From assembly GCA_045611685.1 (NCBI GenBank), contig JAZKXO010000011.1, positions 1 through 32,690 on the forward strand: a stretch of DNA of 32,690 bases, read 5' to 3'. Below, piece after piece: positions 1 to 8,820 of this stretch (positions within the stretch are counted from its first letter, which is position 1; each line of letters starts with the position of its first letter). This DNA comes from SIG701 sp045611685. Its GTDB lineage: Bacteria; Bacillota; Clostridia; Oscillospirales; CAG-272. A model generated the notes under the pieces. It was not told the origin of the DNA. It saw only the letters and a program-made list of their open reading frames with translations, and searched no databases. The position numbers and the translations under genes are program-made.

Positions 1-27
1 TCACAGAACGACATGGCTACGATCCGC

Positions 28-53
28 CTTTTCTTCGCCCCCCTCAGAATGAC
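28..53 (+). repeat. Dispersed 26-bp repeat, degenerate copy upstream of terminase
   Basis: The segment ends in CTCAGAATGAC and matches, with changes, the repeat seen at 4103-4210, 15078-15191 and 28784-28809. It lies just upstream of the terminase gene and would be translated as a false N-terminal extension if the first ATG at 13 were used. The orientation is the same as in all other copies. Confidence 0.6.
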
Positions 54-84
54 AGGGGGGAGGGGAGGGAGGGCTGAGAAGAAG

Positions 85-1911
85 ATGGGGCGTCCGGCGG
101 GGCAAGACCCTACCGCGAAGATGCTCCCGAACGAGGAGACGAAAACCCTGTGCGAACAGGTGGGGGACGGTTGGGGATTGTTTATCTCCTTTTGCCGTTG
201 GTATCCAGATTTTCTTCTCGATCTGCTCCGCTCCGACGAAGCGGACTACGAGCTGACTTTTATCCAGAGAATCATCCTCCGGGTCAACGCAAGGTACGAG
301 CTATGCGACATTCAGGGCTGTCGCTCGCTGACAAAGACATTCTGCTCCGTTTCGGGTTGGATGTGCGACGGCATTCTGTGGCCCGGTCTGCGGACGGCGT
401 ATTTCGGCCCCGGTTTGAAACAGACCTCGGATATTGTGTCCCAGGTCTACGACGTAATCAAAAAGAATTACCCGGCGCTGGCGGCGCATTACGAAATCAC
501 GGAGCATGGAACGGACAGCTTTGCCATTGAAAGCGCCTACAAATCGGAACTGTCCATCCGGGCGGCGAGAGGCTTGACGTTCTACTCCACGATTGCGGAG
601 GAATTTGCACAGGAGGAAAAGCCGATTTTCGATCATGCCGTCTACAACGCCGTCGTGCGGAAATCCCTGCGCGGAGAGCCGAGAATCTGCGGCAAGTGCG
701 ACAAAACCTATATTCCATACAAGCAGCACTCCATCACATCGGCGGGACGGCGGCAGAATCCGGCCTTCATCACCCGGACACAGCACTTTGACATGATGAT
801 GCGGGGCGACAAGCGGGCCTTTGTCATGGACGTACCGTTTTCCGTGGTGGTGCTGTGCCGCATGAGAGATTTGCGGTGGGTCGAATCACAGAGAGACGGA
901 ACCGACCCGGATTTGTGGGCGAGAGAAATGGAGACCCGCAACAGCGGAACCGACCAAAACCCGCTTGTGCGGGACGAGGTTCTGACCGAGGCGCGAAACC
1001 TCTTGCTCATGGAGGAGCATCACTGCTGCAAGGACGCGGACTGCAAACTCCGCCCGGAGGACGTGATCTATGTGATCGGCTACGACATTTCGTATGCCGA
1101 CGATCCGAAAAACGCGAAATGCGCCGCTTACGTTTTGAAGCTGACGAAGCAGACCTACTTCCTGAAACGGGATAAATACCTCAAGCAAGGCGTGTACGTG
1201 ACGGATTGGGCGCCGACAGACCCCATGCGGCAAGCGAGGCGCATCAAGCAGCTTTGGTATCAATTCACTTATCCCGGCTCAGAAACCTATATCGCTATCG
1301 ACGCATGGCAATACGGCACAGCGGTACTGCTTGCTCTGATGATGGATCTCCAGGACGGTCTCGCGCCGCTCTGCGTGATGGATCACAAGGGATTTAACGA
1401 ATATGAGCTTCCGGGGGCTGTCCCCGTGATCTACCCCATCCGTGCGGGCGGGGCGGGAACGACGGACCCGGACGCTGAAATGGTGCGATATGCCCGTGTG
1501 CAGTTTGAAAACCGCAACGTGCAGATTTTAACCTCGAACTACGCCGAGGCCATTGAAGCGTACAAACGGTATCACCGCATCCGCACGGACAGCATGGACG
1601 GGCAAATCTTTTTGCCCTACCAAAAGACAAATGAATTTGTCGGGCAAGTGCAAAATCTGAAGGTCGTGCCGTCCGGTGCGGGTGTTTCGGAGCGGCGAAT
1701 CAGCAACCACATTCAGCGAGACAGCTGGTCTGCGTTCAAATACGCCGGACGGCTGGCGCAGATTTTGGAAATGAAATACCTCGTCAAGCCGGAAACGGAG
1801 AAATCCGATTGGGACAGGGCCGCGAAAAACTATCTCAAAAACAGACAGACGGCGCGGAAACCGCAAACGAGGGTCACGATAGGACGGCAGGGCGGGAGAC
1901 GCTTTGCGTAA
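85..1911 (+). CDS. terL: Phage terminase large subunit (ATPase and nuclease of DNA packaging)
   Basis: This 608-aa protein would be the motor that pumps phage DNA into the prohead and cuts it. A Walker A-like segment GCRSLTKT lies at residues 78-85. A Walker B-like acidic pair (AEE, residues 171-173) follows a hydrophobic strand. The C-terminal nuclease part has IGYDISYADD with D334 and AIDAWQYG with D406, as expected for RNase H-like acidic residues. Cysteine pairs in the middle (ICGKC, CCKDADC) are unusual and could bind metal. The start at 85 is chosen because the upstream ATG at 13 reads through a dispersed repeat; a purine-rich GGGAGGG stretch lies upstream but at a long distance, so the start is not certain. 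The gene leads the head module and is followed after 11 nt by a small gene. The small terminase subunit is not in the window. Confidence 0.9.
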   Translation: MGRPAGQDPTAKMLPNEETKTLCEQVGDGWGLFISFCRWYPDFLLDLLRSDEADYELTFIQRIILRVNARYELCDIQGCRSLTKTFCSVSGWMCDGILWPGLRTAYFGPGLKQTSDIVSQVYDVIKKNYPALAAHYEITEHGTDSFAIESAYKSELSIRAARGLTFYSTIAEEFAQEEKPIFDHAVYNAVVRKSLRGEPRICGKCDKTYIPYKQHSITSAGRRQNPAFITRTQHFDMMMRGDKRAFVMDVPFSVVVLCRMRDLRWVESQRDGTDPDLWAREMETRNSGTDQNPLVRDEVLTEARNLLLMEEHHCCKDADCKLRPEDVIYVIGYDISYADDPKNAKCAAYVLKLTKQTYFLKRDKYLKQGVYVTDWAPTDPMRQARRIKQLWYQFTYPGSETYIAIDAWQYGTAVLLALMMDLQDGLAPLCVMDHKGFNEYELPGAVPVIYPIRAGGAGTTDPDAEMVRYARVQFENRNVQILTSNYAEAIEAYKRYHRIRTDSMDGQIFLPYQKTNEFVGQVQNLKVVPSGAGVSERRISNHIQRDSWSAFKYAGRLAQILEMKYLVKPETEKSDWDRAAKNYLKNRQTARKPQTRVTIGRQGGRRFA

Positions 1912-1922
1912 CGGGAGGCAAT

Positions 1923-2327
1923 ATGGCAAAGGCAAAATACCGACTTTGGGCGGCAGCTACGGACGCAAACAGCACGGCAACGGCGGAACAGGCGCGGTTT
2001 TCCCGCGTGGGGACGGCCTACGTGCTGATCTACGATAAACGCAAACCGAACATCGAACATTGCGTAGAGGTGGCGGAAAGCGAAATCAACGCACTCAACG
2101 CGGCGGAGGCGCAATGGCTGTGGGACTGCAACGTGGCGCTGATCGCGGAGGAAACGGCAAAAAACCGAAAGCAGATCATGGAGAGCATCGACGAAAAGCT
2201 GGACAGATTCGAGGCCGCCTTGAAACGGCAGAGAGAGATCGAACAGGCGAAGGCCGGATGCACCGAGACCTGTGACCTCGCCCCGTATCTGGAAACGGCG
2301 AACGAAAGGCCCCTGGGCGAACAGTAA
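1923..2327 (+). CDS. Small hypothetical protein between terminase and portal
   Basis: This 134-aa protein is not recognised. The start at 1923 has the ribosome binding site GGGAGG a few bases upstream, in the gap after the terminase stop; a longer frame from 1809 would overlap the terminase gene and is not needed. The N-terminal half looks beta-rich (YRLWAAATDANS, GTAYVLIYDKR). The C-terminal half from about residue 60 is strongly helical and charged, and probably a coiled coil (EKLDRFEAALKRQREIEQ). Its position, 21 nt before the portal gene in the same orientation, suggests a role in head assembly or packaging, but this is inference only. Confidence 0.8.
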   Translation: MAKAKYRLWAAATDANSTATAEQARFSRVGTAYVLIYDKRKPNIEHCVEVAESEINALNAAEAQWLWDCNVALIAEETAKNRKQIMESIDEKLDRFEAALKRQREIEQAKAGCTETCDLAPYLETANERPLGEQ

Positions 2328-2348
2328 GCAAAGGAAGGAGGACGGCGC

Positions 2349-4085
2349 ATGGCAAAGAAAAACGAAAGGCCCGACAGCAACGGGCTTCGGGAAGCCGCTT
2401 TTCTCCCCTACGGAGAGATGTTCGCCCGCATGAAAAACCTTGCGGAGCAGTACGGCGACCTGACGATGGACGGGATTATCTCGGCCTACCGGGGCATCAA
2501 CGGCATGGGGAGCCTTTATACCACCAACCCCTACGTTCAGAACACCCGCGTCAAGGGCATTTCCACCCGCCCCGCCTCCTACACCAAGCAACAGGTCGCG
2601 GATATGGTGGAAAAGCCGGAGCAAAACGAGAGACCGCTGCGGGCTGTGGAGCGCGGGCTGGAATACACGGCCTATCCCATGCTCCATATCCGCTGGACGT
2701 ATCAAAATCTGCTGACCTACCGCAACTATATCGCCCCGCAGTTTGCCGACGAGGAAGAAACCGGGCGGGACGAGTTCTGGCGGGAATGGAAGCTCCTGGA
2801 GCGACTGCGCCGGACGATCAGACCGGAGGAAAAGGCGCATGAGATCGCCGGACAGGTGCTTCAGGAGGGCAAGGTTTTCTACACCGTCCGCATGAGCGCG
2901 GACAAGCCCCACAATCGCATCAATCACGCATTTCTCCAGCAGCTTCCCTCCGATTGGTGCAAAATCGTGGGCTTCAACAACAAAAGCAAGTACACCGTCG
3001 CATTCAACCTAATGTATTTCACCCGCTACGGGACGGATATTCGGCAGTTCGGGGATCTGTTCACCCCGTACATCAACACCTTTGCGGAGATCGTGGAACC
3101 GGCCCCGAAGGGGACGGGAAAAACGCTAATCTTTGCCGAAAAGAGCCGCATCAACGTGGAAAAGGCGAAGCGGCTGAACGCGGAGAGAGAAGCGGAGTTT
3201 TACTACCAAAACGGGCGTTGGTTTTATTGGGTCACGCTCCCGGTTGACCGCGTTTTCGTTTTCGAGGCCGACGATACCAACCGCAACGCCGTGTCGCCGT
3301 TCACGGGCTTGTTTATCGACATGATTCAGTTGGCGCAGTTGGAGGCCATTCAGCTCCAGCTCGTCCAGAATCCTTTGGTGAGCCTCGTCCTCGGAGAGAT
3401 TCCGACATGGGACGCAAAGGAGACCAACCAAGCGGATCAGTTCAAGGTCTCCGACACTCAGCGAAAATTCTTCGAGGCGCTTTTTGTGGATATGCTGGCT
3501 GAAAACAACACGGGGGGCATTGGCTTGTTTGCCGCGCCGTACCGCAATATGCGGCTGGAAAGCCTGACAGAAGCGCCGTCCGCTATGGATATCGTGACGA
3601 AGGGCTATCAGGACACCATCAGCAAGAGCGGCTTGTCCGGCATCATGCCCAGCGCCGGAGACACAAGGGCGGGCGCGGTACAGGTCAGCTTCCAGATCGA
3701 ATGCCAGTTCCTAAAATCGGTCTACCGGGACTTTGAGCGCATGATGGGCGTTTTGTTCGAGACACTGAACCTCCGTTACGAATGGCGGTTCGTCATGTTC
3801 GGCTCGCTTTACGAGGACGAAAAGACCGAGGAACGGGCCGTAAAGGGCATGGAACACGGCATTTTGAGCGACACGCTGACCTATCTTGCTCTCCGGGGCA
3901 TGAGCCTGCTGGACGATCTGACGATCTCCGACGCGGTTCTGGCAAGCAATATCGCGGACAAGCGCCGTCCGCTGATTACATCCTTCAGTGCGAAGCAAGA
4001 AAACGGATTGCCGCCGCAACCGGGCGGGAGGCCCAAAGCGGAGGACGCAACGACAGACGGCAACGAGGGCGACGTGGACGCATAA
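2349..4085 (+). CDS. Phage portal protein
   Basis: This 578-aa protein would form the dodecameric ring at the capsid vertex through which DNA enters and leaves. The call rests on its position directly after the terminase, its length, and its portal-like layout: a helical N-terminus, a region rich in aromatic residues around 110-170 (LHIRWTYQNLLTYRNYIAPQ), a long central alpha/beta part, a helical segment near residues 315-340 rich in L and Q (QLAQLEAIQLQLVQNPLV), and a polar, proline-rich C-terminal tail. The start is fixed by AAGGAGG nine bases before the ATG. The gene ends just before an array of three dispersed 26-bp repeats. No signal of truncation is seen. Confidence 0.8.
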   Translation: MAKKNERPDSNGLREAAFLPYGEMFARMKNLAEQYGDLTMDGIISAYRGINGMGSLYTTNPYVQNTRVKGISTRPASYTKQQVADMVEKPEQNERPLRAVERGLEYTAYPMLHIRWTYQNLLTYRNYIAPQFADEEETGRDEFWREWKLLERLRRTIRPEEKAHEIAGQVLQEGKVFYTVRMSADKPHNRINHAFLQQLPSDWCKIVGFNNKSKYTVAFNLMYFTRYGTDIRQFGDLFTPYINTFAEIVEPAPKGTGKTLIFAEKSRINVEKAKRLNAEREAEFYYQNGRWFYWVTLPVDRVFVFEADDTNRNAVSPFTGLFIDMIQLAQLEAIQLQLVQNPLVSLVLGEIPTWDAKETNQADQFKVSDTQRKFFEALFVDMLAENNTGGIGLFAAPYRNMRLESLTEAPSAMDIVTKGYQDTISKSGLSGIMPSAGDTRAGAVQVSFQIECQFLKSVYRDFERMMGVLFETLNLRYEWRFVMFGSLYEDEKTEERAVKGMEHGILSDTLTYLALRGMSLLDDLTISDAVLASNIADKRRPLITSFSAKQENGLPPQPGGRPKAEDATTDGNEGDVDA

Positions 4086-4102
4086 GCGGGGACGGGGGAG
4101 AC

Positions 4103-4210
4103 GGATTCCTCGACTTCGCTCGGAATGACGGAGAAGGACGGGGGATGCGGATTCTTCGCTCCGCTCAGAATGACGGGGGAGAACGGATTCTTCACTTCGT
4201 TCAGAATGAC
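4103..4210 (+). repeat. Array of three dispersed 26-bp repeats between portal and next gene
   Basis: Three copies sit at 4103-4129, 4149-4174 and 4185-4210, each ending in a form of CTCAGAATGAC and separated by short G-rich spacers (GGAGAAGGACGGGG, GGGGGAGAAC). The middle copy is identical over its 26 bases to those at 15121-15146 and 15166-15191. The array fills the whole intergenic gap. On the other strand such copies translate as runs of SERSEES, a peptide well known from spurious gene calls in bacterial genomes. Confidence 0.9.
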
Positions 4211-4227
4211 AGATGGGAGGCGAAAAT

Positions 4228-4752
4228 ATGCCGAAACTTAGAGACAGGTACGGATGGGAGCATGAGCCGTACAGGAGCTTCCGGGACAGCGCGAGAGGCG
4301 TCACAGCGGCGCTCGGCGCACAAAACAAATGGCTCGACACGATCCAAGAGTGGTTTTTCATCGAAAACGGTATGATGCACGTTTCGAGGGTCATCCACAA
4401 CATCGCGCACAAAGCGCTTGCGGTTCTCGACGAGTTTTCCGACATTCTGCATGAGCGGCATCTGGAAACGGAATACCCGGAAACAAAGGAGCTGGGCGAA
4501 AAGCCCCGCGACGTGAGCGACGCGCTGGAAACGGTCTGCACCATCCTCGATCAGACGGAGGCGGCGCTGACGGCGTTTAGAAACGCAAGCGCTTCTGTTC
4601 CCGGCATTTCCCTGAAAACCGAAAACCTGATTATGGAAGTCAGCGCGGAGCAAAAAGTCGTCCTCGCTCTCTGGAAGATGTGGGACAACGGAATTTCCGC
4701 TTCGAGCTTCGATAATTGGGCGAAATTCTACACGGAAGGGGGAGCCGACTGA
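4228..4752 (+). CDS. Hypothetical helical protein upstream of capsid protease
   Basis: This 174-aa protein is not recognised. The ATG at 4228 is preceded by GGGAGG at a good distance; the in-frame ATG at 4213 overlaps that ribosome binding site and the end of the repeat array, so it is rejected. The sequence is almost entirely helical, with a histidine- and glutamate-rich middle (HVSRVIHNIAHKALAVLDEF, then HERHLETEYPETKEL). This looks like a helical bundle but lacks a convincing metal-site pattern. Its stop overlaps the next start as TGATG, implying translational coupling to the protease-scaffold gene. A head-assembly role is inferred from position only. Confidence 0.8.
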   Translation: MPKLRDRYGWEHEPYRSFRDSARGVTAALGAQNKWLDTIQEWFFIENGMMHVSRVIHNIAHKALAVLDEFSDILHERHLETEYPETKELGEKPRDVSDALETVCTILDQTEAALTAFRNASASVPGISLKTENLIMEVSAEQKVVLALWKMWDNGISASSFDNWAKFYTEGGAD

Positions 4753-6131
4753 TGGCAAGAGAAATCAAGGTCAAAAGCGGAGAAATCCGCAGGTTGGACG
4801 GCAAGGTTAAGCTCCTCCAACGCAAGGGAGAATACCTCTATCCCGTGGAGCTGTGGCTGCTCAACGATCTGAGGAACCGCAACAACTGGCGGTACACCGA
4901 CATCGAGGGAAATCTGAGAAAATTCGTCGGCATCCCCATCCTGACCGCCTATCTCAACGGCGGCAAGACGAGCGCGGACGTGGGCGACGGTCACAACTTC
5001 CAATATGAGGAGGACGCGGAGGGCAATCCCGCCCCGTCCTTTACCGGGCCTACCGACGAGCGCATTGTGGGCGCTCTGTCCGACGATCCGAAAGACCTCC
5101 GCATCGAGCGGCAGGGCGGCGCTGTGTGGGCCGTGGGTCTCGGAAACATCTTTGCGTGGTACGCAAAAGAGCTTGTTGCAAAGCTGGGCGAGTACGCGGA
5201 ACAGGGCCGCGAAATCCCGGTGAGCATAGAAACGCTGGTGTCAAAAAGCCGCATGGAAAACGGGGTGGAAATCGAGGAAGAATATGAAATCCTCGGCGTG
5301 ACCATCCTCGGAGACCATGTGACACCGGCTGTGGCGGGCGCTCGCATTGCGGCGCTCAACAGTATGGGAGAGCAGCTTCGGGAACTGAAAATGCGGGCCG
5401 CTTCCTATGCGAAACAAAAAACCGAACAGAAAGGAATGAGCGATTTGACTAATTACACCAAGAAGCAGTGCGAGGCCCTTCAGGAGCGGATCACCGGCTG
5501 GAGGGTGCTGTCTGCCGCCGAGGACGAAAACGGACTCCACATCGCCCTTTGCAACGACAAGTACGATCTCGCCAGGTGCGACCTGCCGAGCGCGGACGAT
5601 CCCATCACTGACAAGAAGATCGTCTCCTGTGCGGCGGCGCTGGTGGACTTCGGCTTCGGACCTGTAGACATCTCCGACGTGCTGACCGCCGCCCGCGACA
5701 CCGAAACCCGGCTGAACGAGAGCAACGCCGCCAAGGACGAGGCTATCGCGGAGCGCGACAGCCAGATCAAGGCCATGCAGGACGCCGAGAACGTCCGGCG
5801 GGTCAACGCCGCCAAGGAAACCGCCAAGGCGACCCTCGCCAAGTTCAACGCGAACCGTGAGGAAAAAATCGCTGAGAGCGCGATCAAGGAGGTCTGCGAC
5901 AGGATCGAGGGCGGCTGCTACACCGCCATGACCGACGAGAAGGGTCAGTGGTGCGGCAACAAGGCCGTGGAGAACGACGTGTACGCCGTCTGCGCCCGGT
6001 CTGTCATGCAGAGCGACGCCGCCGCCCGGAACCGGGACGCCAAGGTTTTCACCTACGGCAGAACCGGCGAGAAGCACGGCGCTACCGGCGTTGCCGATCT
6101 TCTGGCCCGCAAGGGCATCCGTTCCGAATAA
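4752..6131 (+). CDS. Capsid maturation protease fused to scaffold-like C-terminus
   Basis: This 459-aa protein has two parts. Residues 1-220 resemble prohead proteases: GDGHNF places a histidine at 81, and PVSIETLVSK places a serine at 158 in a strand before an EILGVTILG strand, the usual arrangement of the catalytic His and Ser in this group. A polar linker follows, and residues about 320-380 are a long charged helix rich in A, E, D, K (ESNAAKDEAIAERDSQIKAM), as in scaffold proteins. Fused protease-scaffolds just before the coat gene are known from Mu-like and other phages. An internal ATG at 5436 starts the second half, but the AAAGG before it is too close to be convincing. The first ATG overlaps the preceding stop. 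Confidence 0.75.
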   Translation: MAREIKVKSGEIRRLDGKVKLLQRKGEYLYPVELWLLNDLRNRNNWRYTDIEGNLRKFVGIPILTAYLNGGKTSADVGDGHNFQYEEDAEGNPAPSFTGPTDERIVGALSDDPKDLRIERQGGAVWAVGLGNIFAWYAKELVAKLGEYAEQGREIPVSIETLVSKSRMENGVEIEEEYEILGVTILGDHVTPAVAGARIAALNSMGEQLRELKMRAASYAKQKTEQKGMSDLTNYTKKQCEALQERITGWRVLSAAEDENGLHIALCNDKYDLARCDLPSADDPITDKKIVSCAAALVDFGFGPVDISDVLTAARDTETRLNESNAAKDEAIAERDSQIKAMQDAENVRRVNAAKETAKATLAKFNANREEKIAESAIKEVCDRIEGGCYTAMTDEKGQWCGNKAVENDVYAVCARSVMQSDAAARNRDAKVFTYGRTGEKHGATGVADLLARKGIRSE

Positions 6132-6150
6132 CAGAAAGGAGTGAAACTGA

Positions 6151-6753
6151 ATGTCTTTTATCGCCAAAACCGCGTTTGAGGCGCGGATCACCAACAACAG
6201 CCGGGACAATCTGGCGAACGTCGCCGGTCTGTACCAAGCTTCCTCCGTCAACGCCGACTGCTCCGCCGGTCTGCTGTGCGTCCGCAACGGTCAGGTTCCC
6301 GTGGAGGGAATGCCCGCCGCCGCGAACATCTACAACGAGAACACCTGGTACATGAATGCCGCCACGTCCAGCGTCACCGCCAACGACGTGATCTACGCCT
6401 GCAACACCTACGACAACCAGCTCGTCGCCGCCCCCAACGGCAATCAGTGGTTCGTCGGCATGGAGCTGCTGGGCCTGGGCGTTCCCGCCGGACGCTACGG
6501 CAACTTCACCCGCATCAACTTCGACAACGAATCCGTCTACCGCTTCGGTGAGGGCAACGTGACCGTGAACACGACCAACGATCAGTATTTCACCATCGCC
6601 AACGGCGGTGTGCTGAGTTCCGTGACCGCCAAGCCCAGCACCGCCGGGACCATCTACTTCACGCTGAAGGAGTACGGCGAGGGCTACTTCAGCGAGGGAA
6701 CCAGCCAGAGCTTCGGCTACTATGACCTGACGGCTTGCGTCGTCAAGGCGTAA
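6151..6753 (+). CDS. Probable capsid decoration or minor head protein
   Basis: This 200-aa protein is preceded by AGAAAGGAG and lies directly before the major capsid gene, where decoration proteins often occur. The sequence is rich in N, T, G and aromatic residues with short alternating strands (FTRINFDNESVYRFGEGNV, YFTLKEYGEGYFSEGTSQ), which suggests an all-beta fold. No catalytic motif, signal peptide or membrane segment is seen. A decoration role is inferred from the position and composition; no specific family is recognised. Confidence 0.8.
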   Translation: MSFIAKTAFEARITNNSRDNLANVAGLYQASSVNADCSAGLLCVRNGQVPVEGMPAAANIYNENTWYMNAATSSVTANDVIYACNTYDNQLVAAPNGNQWFVGMELLGLGVPAGRYGNFTRINFDNESVYRFGEGNVTVNTTNDQYFTIANGGVLSSVTAKPSTAGTIYFTLKEYGEGYFSEGTSQSFGYYDLTACVVKA

Positions 6754-6771
6754 AGAAAGGAGGCAAACAAT

Positions 6772-8013
6772 ATGAGCAACATGAAATACTCCCTCAATTC
6801 CATTCCGTCCTCCGTGTTCGAGGTTCGGGCCAACGGCGACGGAAGCGCCGACGAGAGAGCGGACATTCTCAACGAGGGCCGGGTCCTGGCCTACGAGCGG
6901 TGCCGCAGGGGCAAGATGGCGATGAACAAGCTCTCCGGTCTGACGGAGGACGGCGGCATCGACAAGCTCTCCGGCAAGGAATACCGAGATCTGAACGAGA
7001 CCTTCCAGCGCGAATCTCTGCTCTACTGCGCCAAGCGGGTCTGCGCGGTTGACGGGACTACGGCCCCGGAGACCTACGAGGACTTTGTGAAGCAGGGCCA
7101 GCGCTGGTTCAAAAACGACGCCTACATGAAGGTCCTCCAGGGCATCTGGCAAGAGGTTCTTCAGCCCATCCTCCCCGCCGTCTACTCCGAAGCGGTCTCC
7201 ACGTTTGCGGACGTGGTGGAGGTCGGTTTCGGACAGACCTACGCCGTCACCGTGGGAAGCAACGAAATTCCCGTATTTCAGGATTCCGCCTGGGGCGCTG
7301 CGAGAAGCGTTCCCGCCAACCGCCTGTACCCCAAGACCTACACGCTCAATCCCCAGCCCCGTACTGCCGAGATCCGCGCCAAGTGGATGCAGCTCATCGG
7401 CAACGGCATGGACTTCGGCGCGTTCTTCGCCAACATCGTGGCGGGTCTGTACGCCAAGACGATGGGCCTGTGGAACGCCGCTATGACCGCCGCCTCCGGC
7501 AACACCGCGCTGATCCACACCGGTCTGAAATACGCTTTCAATTCCGAGAACTGGATCACGCTGGCGAACAAGCTCGCCGCCGTGAACAACACCAGCATCG
7601 ACAACATTCTGGCCTACGGCAGCCCCGTGCCTCTGTCCAAGGTTCTTCCCACCGACGCCACCGGCTCCACCAACGTCGATATGGACGCCGCCCTCGCCAT
7701 GATGCTGGGCGCTGATTGGGTCCGCAACGCCCAATTCGGTGAGTTCATGCGGGTGCGCCTGATGGCCCTCCGGGACGCCGTTGTTCCCGGTACGCAGAAC
7801 ACCGGCGTCACCACCGTTCTGGACGCCCACAAAATCTGGCTGATGGCTGCGAACGGCAGAAAACCTCTCACCATCGGCTACAACTCCGCGACCCCCATCA
7901 CCATCGAGATCAGACCGGAGGAAACCGCTTCCTTCGAGTTCATCGTAAACCTGACCACGGCGCTGGACAGCGTGGCTGTGTTCAGCTCTAAGGTAGGTCT
8001 CATTACCATCTAA
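6772..8013 (+). CDS. Major capsid protein
   Basis: This 413-aa protein is the best candidate for the coat subunit. It follows the protease-scaffold and decoration-like genes, has a very strong AAAGGAGG ribosome binding site, and is followed by a stable hairpin. It looks like a coat protein in composition: a charged helical N-terminus (residues 1-95) that could be trimmed by the upstream protease, then alternating strands and helices, with a helix-rich middle (GMDFGAFFANIVAGLYAKTM) and a hydrophobic C-terminal strand region ending in VFSSKVGLITI. Codon choice is markedly biased to GC-ending codons, as expected for a highly expressed gene. The HK97 fold is inferred, not shown. Confidence 0.75.
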   Translation: MSNMKYSLNSIPSSVFEVRANGDGSADERADILNEGRVLAYERCRRGKMAMNKLSGLTEDGGIDKLSGKEYRDLNETFQRESLLYCAKRVCAVDGTTAPETYEDFVKQGQRWFKNDAYMKVLQGIWQEVLQPILPAVYSEAVSTFADVVEVGFGQTYAVTVGSNEIPVFQDSAWGAARSVPANRLYPKTYTLNPQPRTAEIRAKWMQLIGNGMDFGAFFANIVAGLYAKTMGLWNAAMTAASGNTALIHTGLKYAFNSENWITLANKLAAVNNTSIDNILAYGSPVPLSKVLPTDATGSTNVDMDAALAMMLGADWVRNAQFGEFMRVRLMALRDAVVPGTQNTGVTTVLDAHKIWLMAANGRKPLTIGYNSATPITIEIRPEETASFEFIVNLTTALDSVAVFSSKVGLITI

Positions 8014-8021
8014 GCTCACAA

Positions 8022-8053
8022 GCCCACGGGGGCGGTTTTCCGTTCCCGTGGGC
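8022..8053 (+). other. Stable hairpin after major capsid gene
   Basis: A perfect 9-bp stem GCCCACGGG / CCCGTGGGC encloses a 14-nt loop and starts nine bases after the coat gene stop. It has no following T run, so it is not a standard terminator. It could protect the 3' end of the coat message or serve as a processing site. Confidence 0.7.
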
Positions 8054-8092
8054 GCAAGAAACAAAACAAGGACAAAAAAGGAGGACTATGGA

Positions 8093-8800
8093 ATGGCTAC
8101 CACTTCTGCGCGAAAGAAAACCGCCAAGAAAGAAAACGAAGCGGAGATCACCGCACAGACCGCCGTCGCCGCAGACGAAACGGAGAAGCAGACGGAGGCG
8201 GTCTACACCGCCGCACAGGTACAGGAAATGATCGCCGCCGCCGTTCGGCAAGCGCTGGAACAGACAGGGAAAGCGGCTCCGGCCCCGGCAAGAGAACGTG
8301 TGCATCTGCTTCTGCAAGCGCCGTTTGCGGACGATAACGTTCTGTCCTTCGGCCCGAACGGACGCTTCGGGCGCATCGTGGGGGCTACCGGCTCGATCTA
8401 CGTGCCGAAGGACGAGTTCCCGCAAATCCTGGACGGGCAGACCCGGCTGTTCCTTGACAAGCGCTGGCTGATCGTGGTCTCCGGGCTGGACGAACAGGAG
8501 CGCAACGCCTACGGCGTGAACTACCACGCGGGCGAATACCTGACCCGCGAGGCGTTTGACAATCTGCTGAAGCACGGCGAGAAGCTGTTGGAAATCTACC
8601 CGGAGTTGTGCGACGGCAACCGGGAGATCGTGGCAACGAGGGTCTACGAGGGTTGGAAAGCCCACAACAAGGCGGTCAACCGGGGTCTCGTCACGAAGCT
8701 CAACCGCCTGTGCAAGAAGATCAACCCGTCCGAAACTGCTTTCAAGACCATTCTGGAGGAAATGAACGCCAGCGACAGCGACGGGGACGAGGAAGAATAA
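8093..8800 (+). CDS. Hypothetical structural protein downstream of capsid gene
   Basis: This 235-aa protein is not recognised. The start at 8093 has AAAAGGAGG about nine bases upstream; an earlier in-frame start at 8048 would overlap the hairpin. The N-terminus (1-60) is charged and disordered with many K, E, A and T residues. A folded alpha/beta middle includes NGRFGRIVGATGSIYVPKDE and LFLDKRWLIVVSGL, and a helical part follows. The C-terminus is very acidic (SDSDGDEEE). The gene sits between coat and connector-type genes, so a head or neck role is likely by position. It is 20 nt from the next gene. Confidence 0.8.
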   Translation: MATTSARKKTAKKENEAEITAQTAVAADETEKQTEAVYTAAQVQEMIAAAVRQALEQTGKAAPAPARERVHLLLQAPFADDNVLSFGPNGRFGRIVGATGSIYVPKDEFPQILDGQTRLFLDKRWLIVVSGLDEQERNAYGVNYHAGEYLTREAFDNLLKHGEKLLEIYPELCDGNREIVATRVYEGWKAHNKAVNRGLVTKLNRLCKKINPSETAFKTILEEMNASDSDGDEEE

Positions 8801-8820
8801 GCCGAAGGGAGGCGCGGAGC

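Noticed and set aside
13..84. Terminase start at position 13
   Set aside because: The extra 24 residues are translated from the dispersed repeat and have no ribosome binding site upstream in the window.
4103..4210. CRISPR-like array
   Set aside because: Three spaced repeats are present, but the units vary, the spacers are short and G-rich, there are no cas genes, and identical units occur singly or inside a coding region elsewhere in the window.
4228..4752. Ferritin-like or Dps-like protein
   Set aside because: A helix with several H and E residues suggested it, but the spacing of metal ligands in two or more helices is not seen. It is left as unknown.
6082..8064. Long minus-strand open frame of about 660 codons
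   Set aside because: It lies antisense to three well-supported head genes with ribosome binding sites. Its length follows from the strong GC codon bias of those genes.
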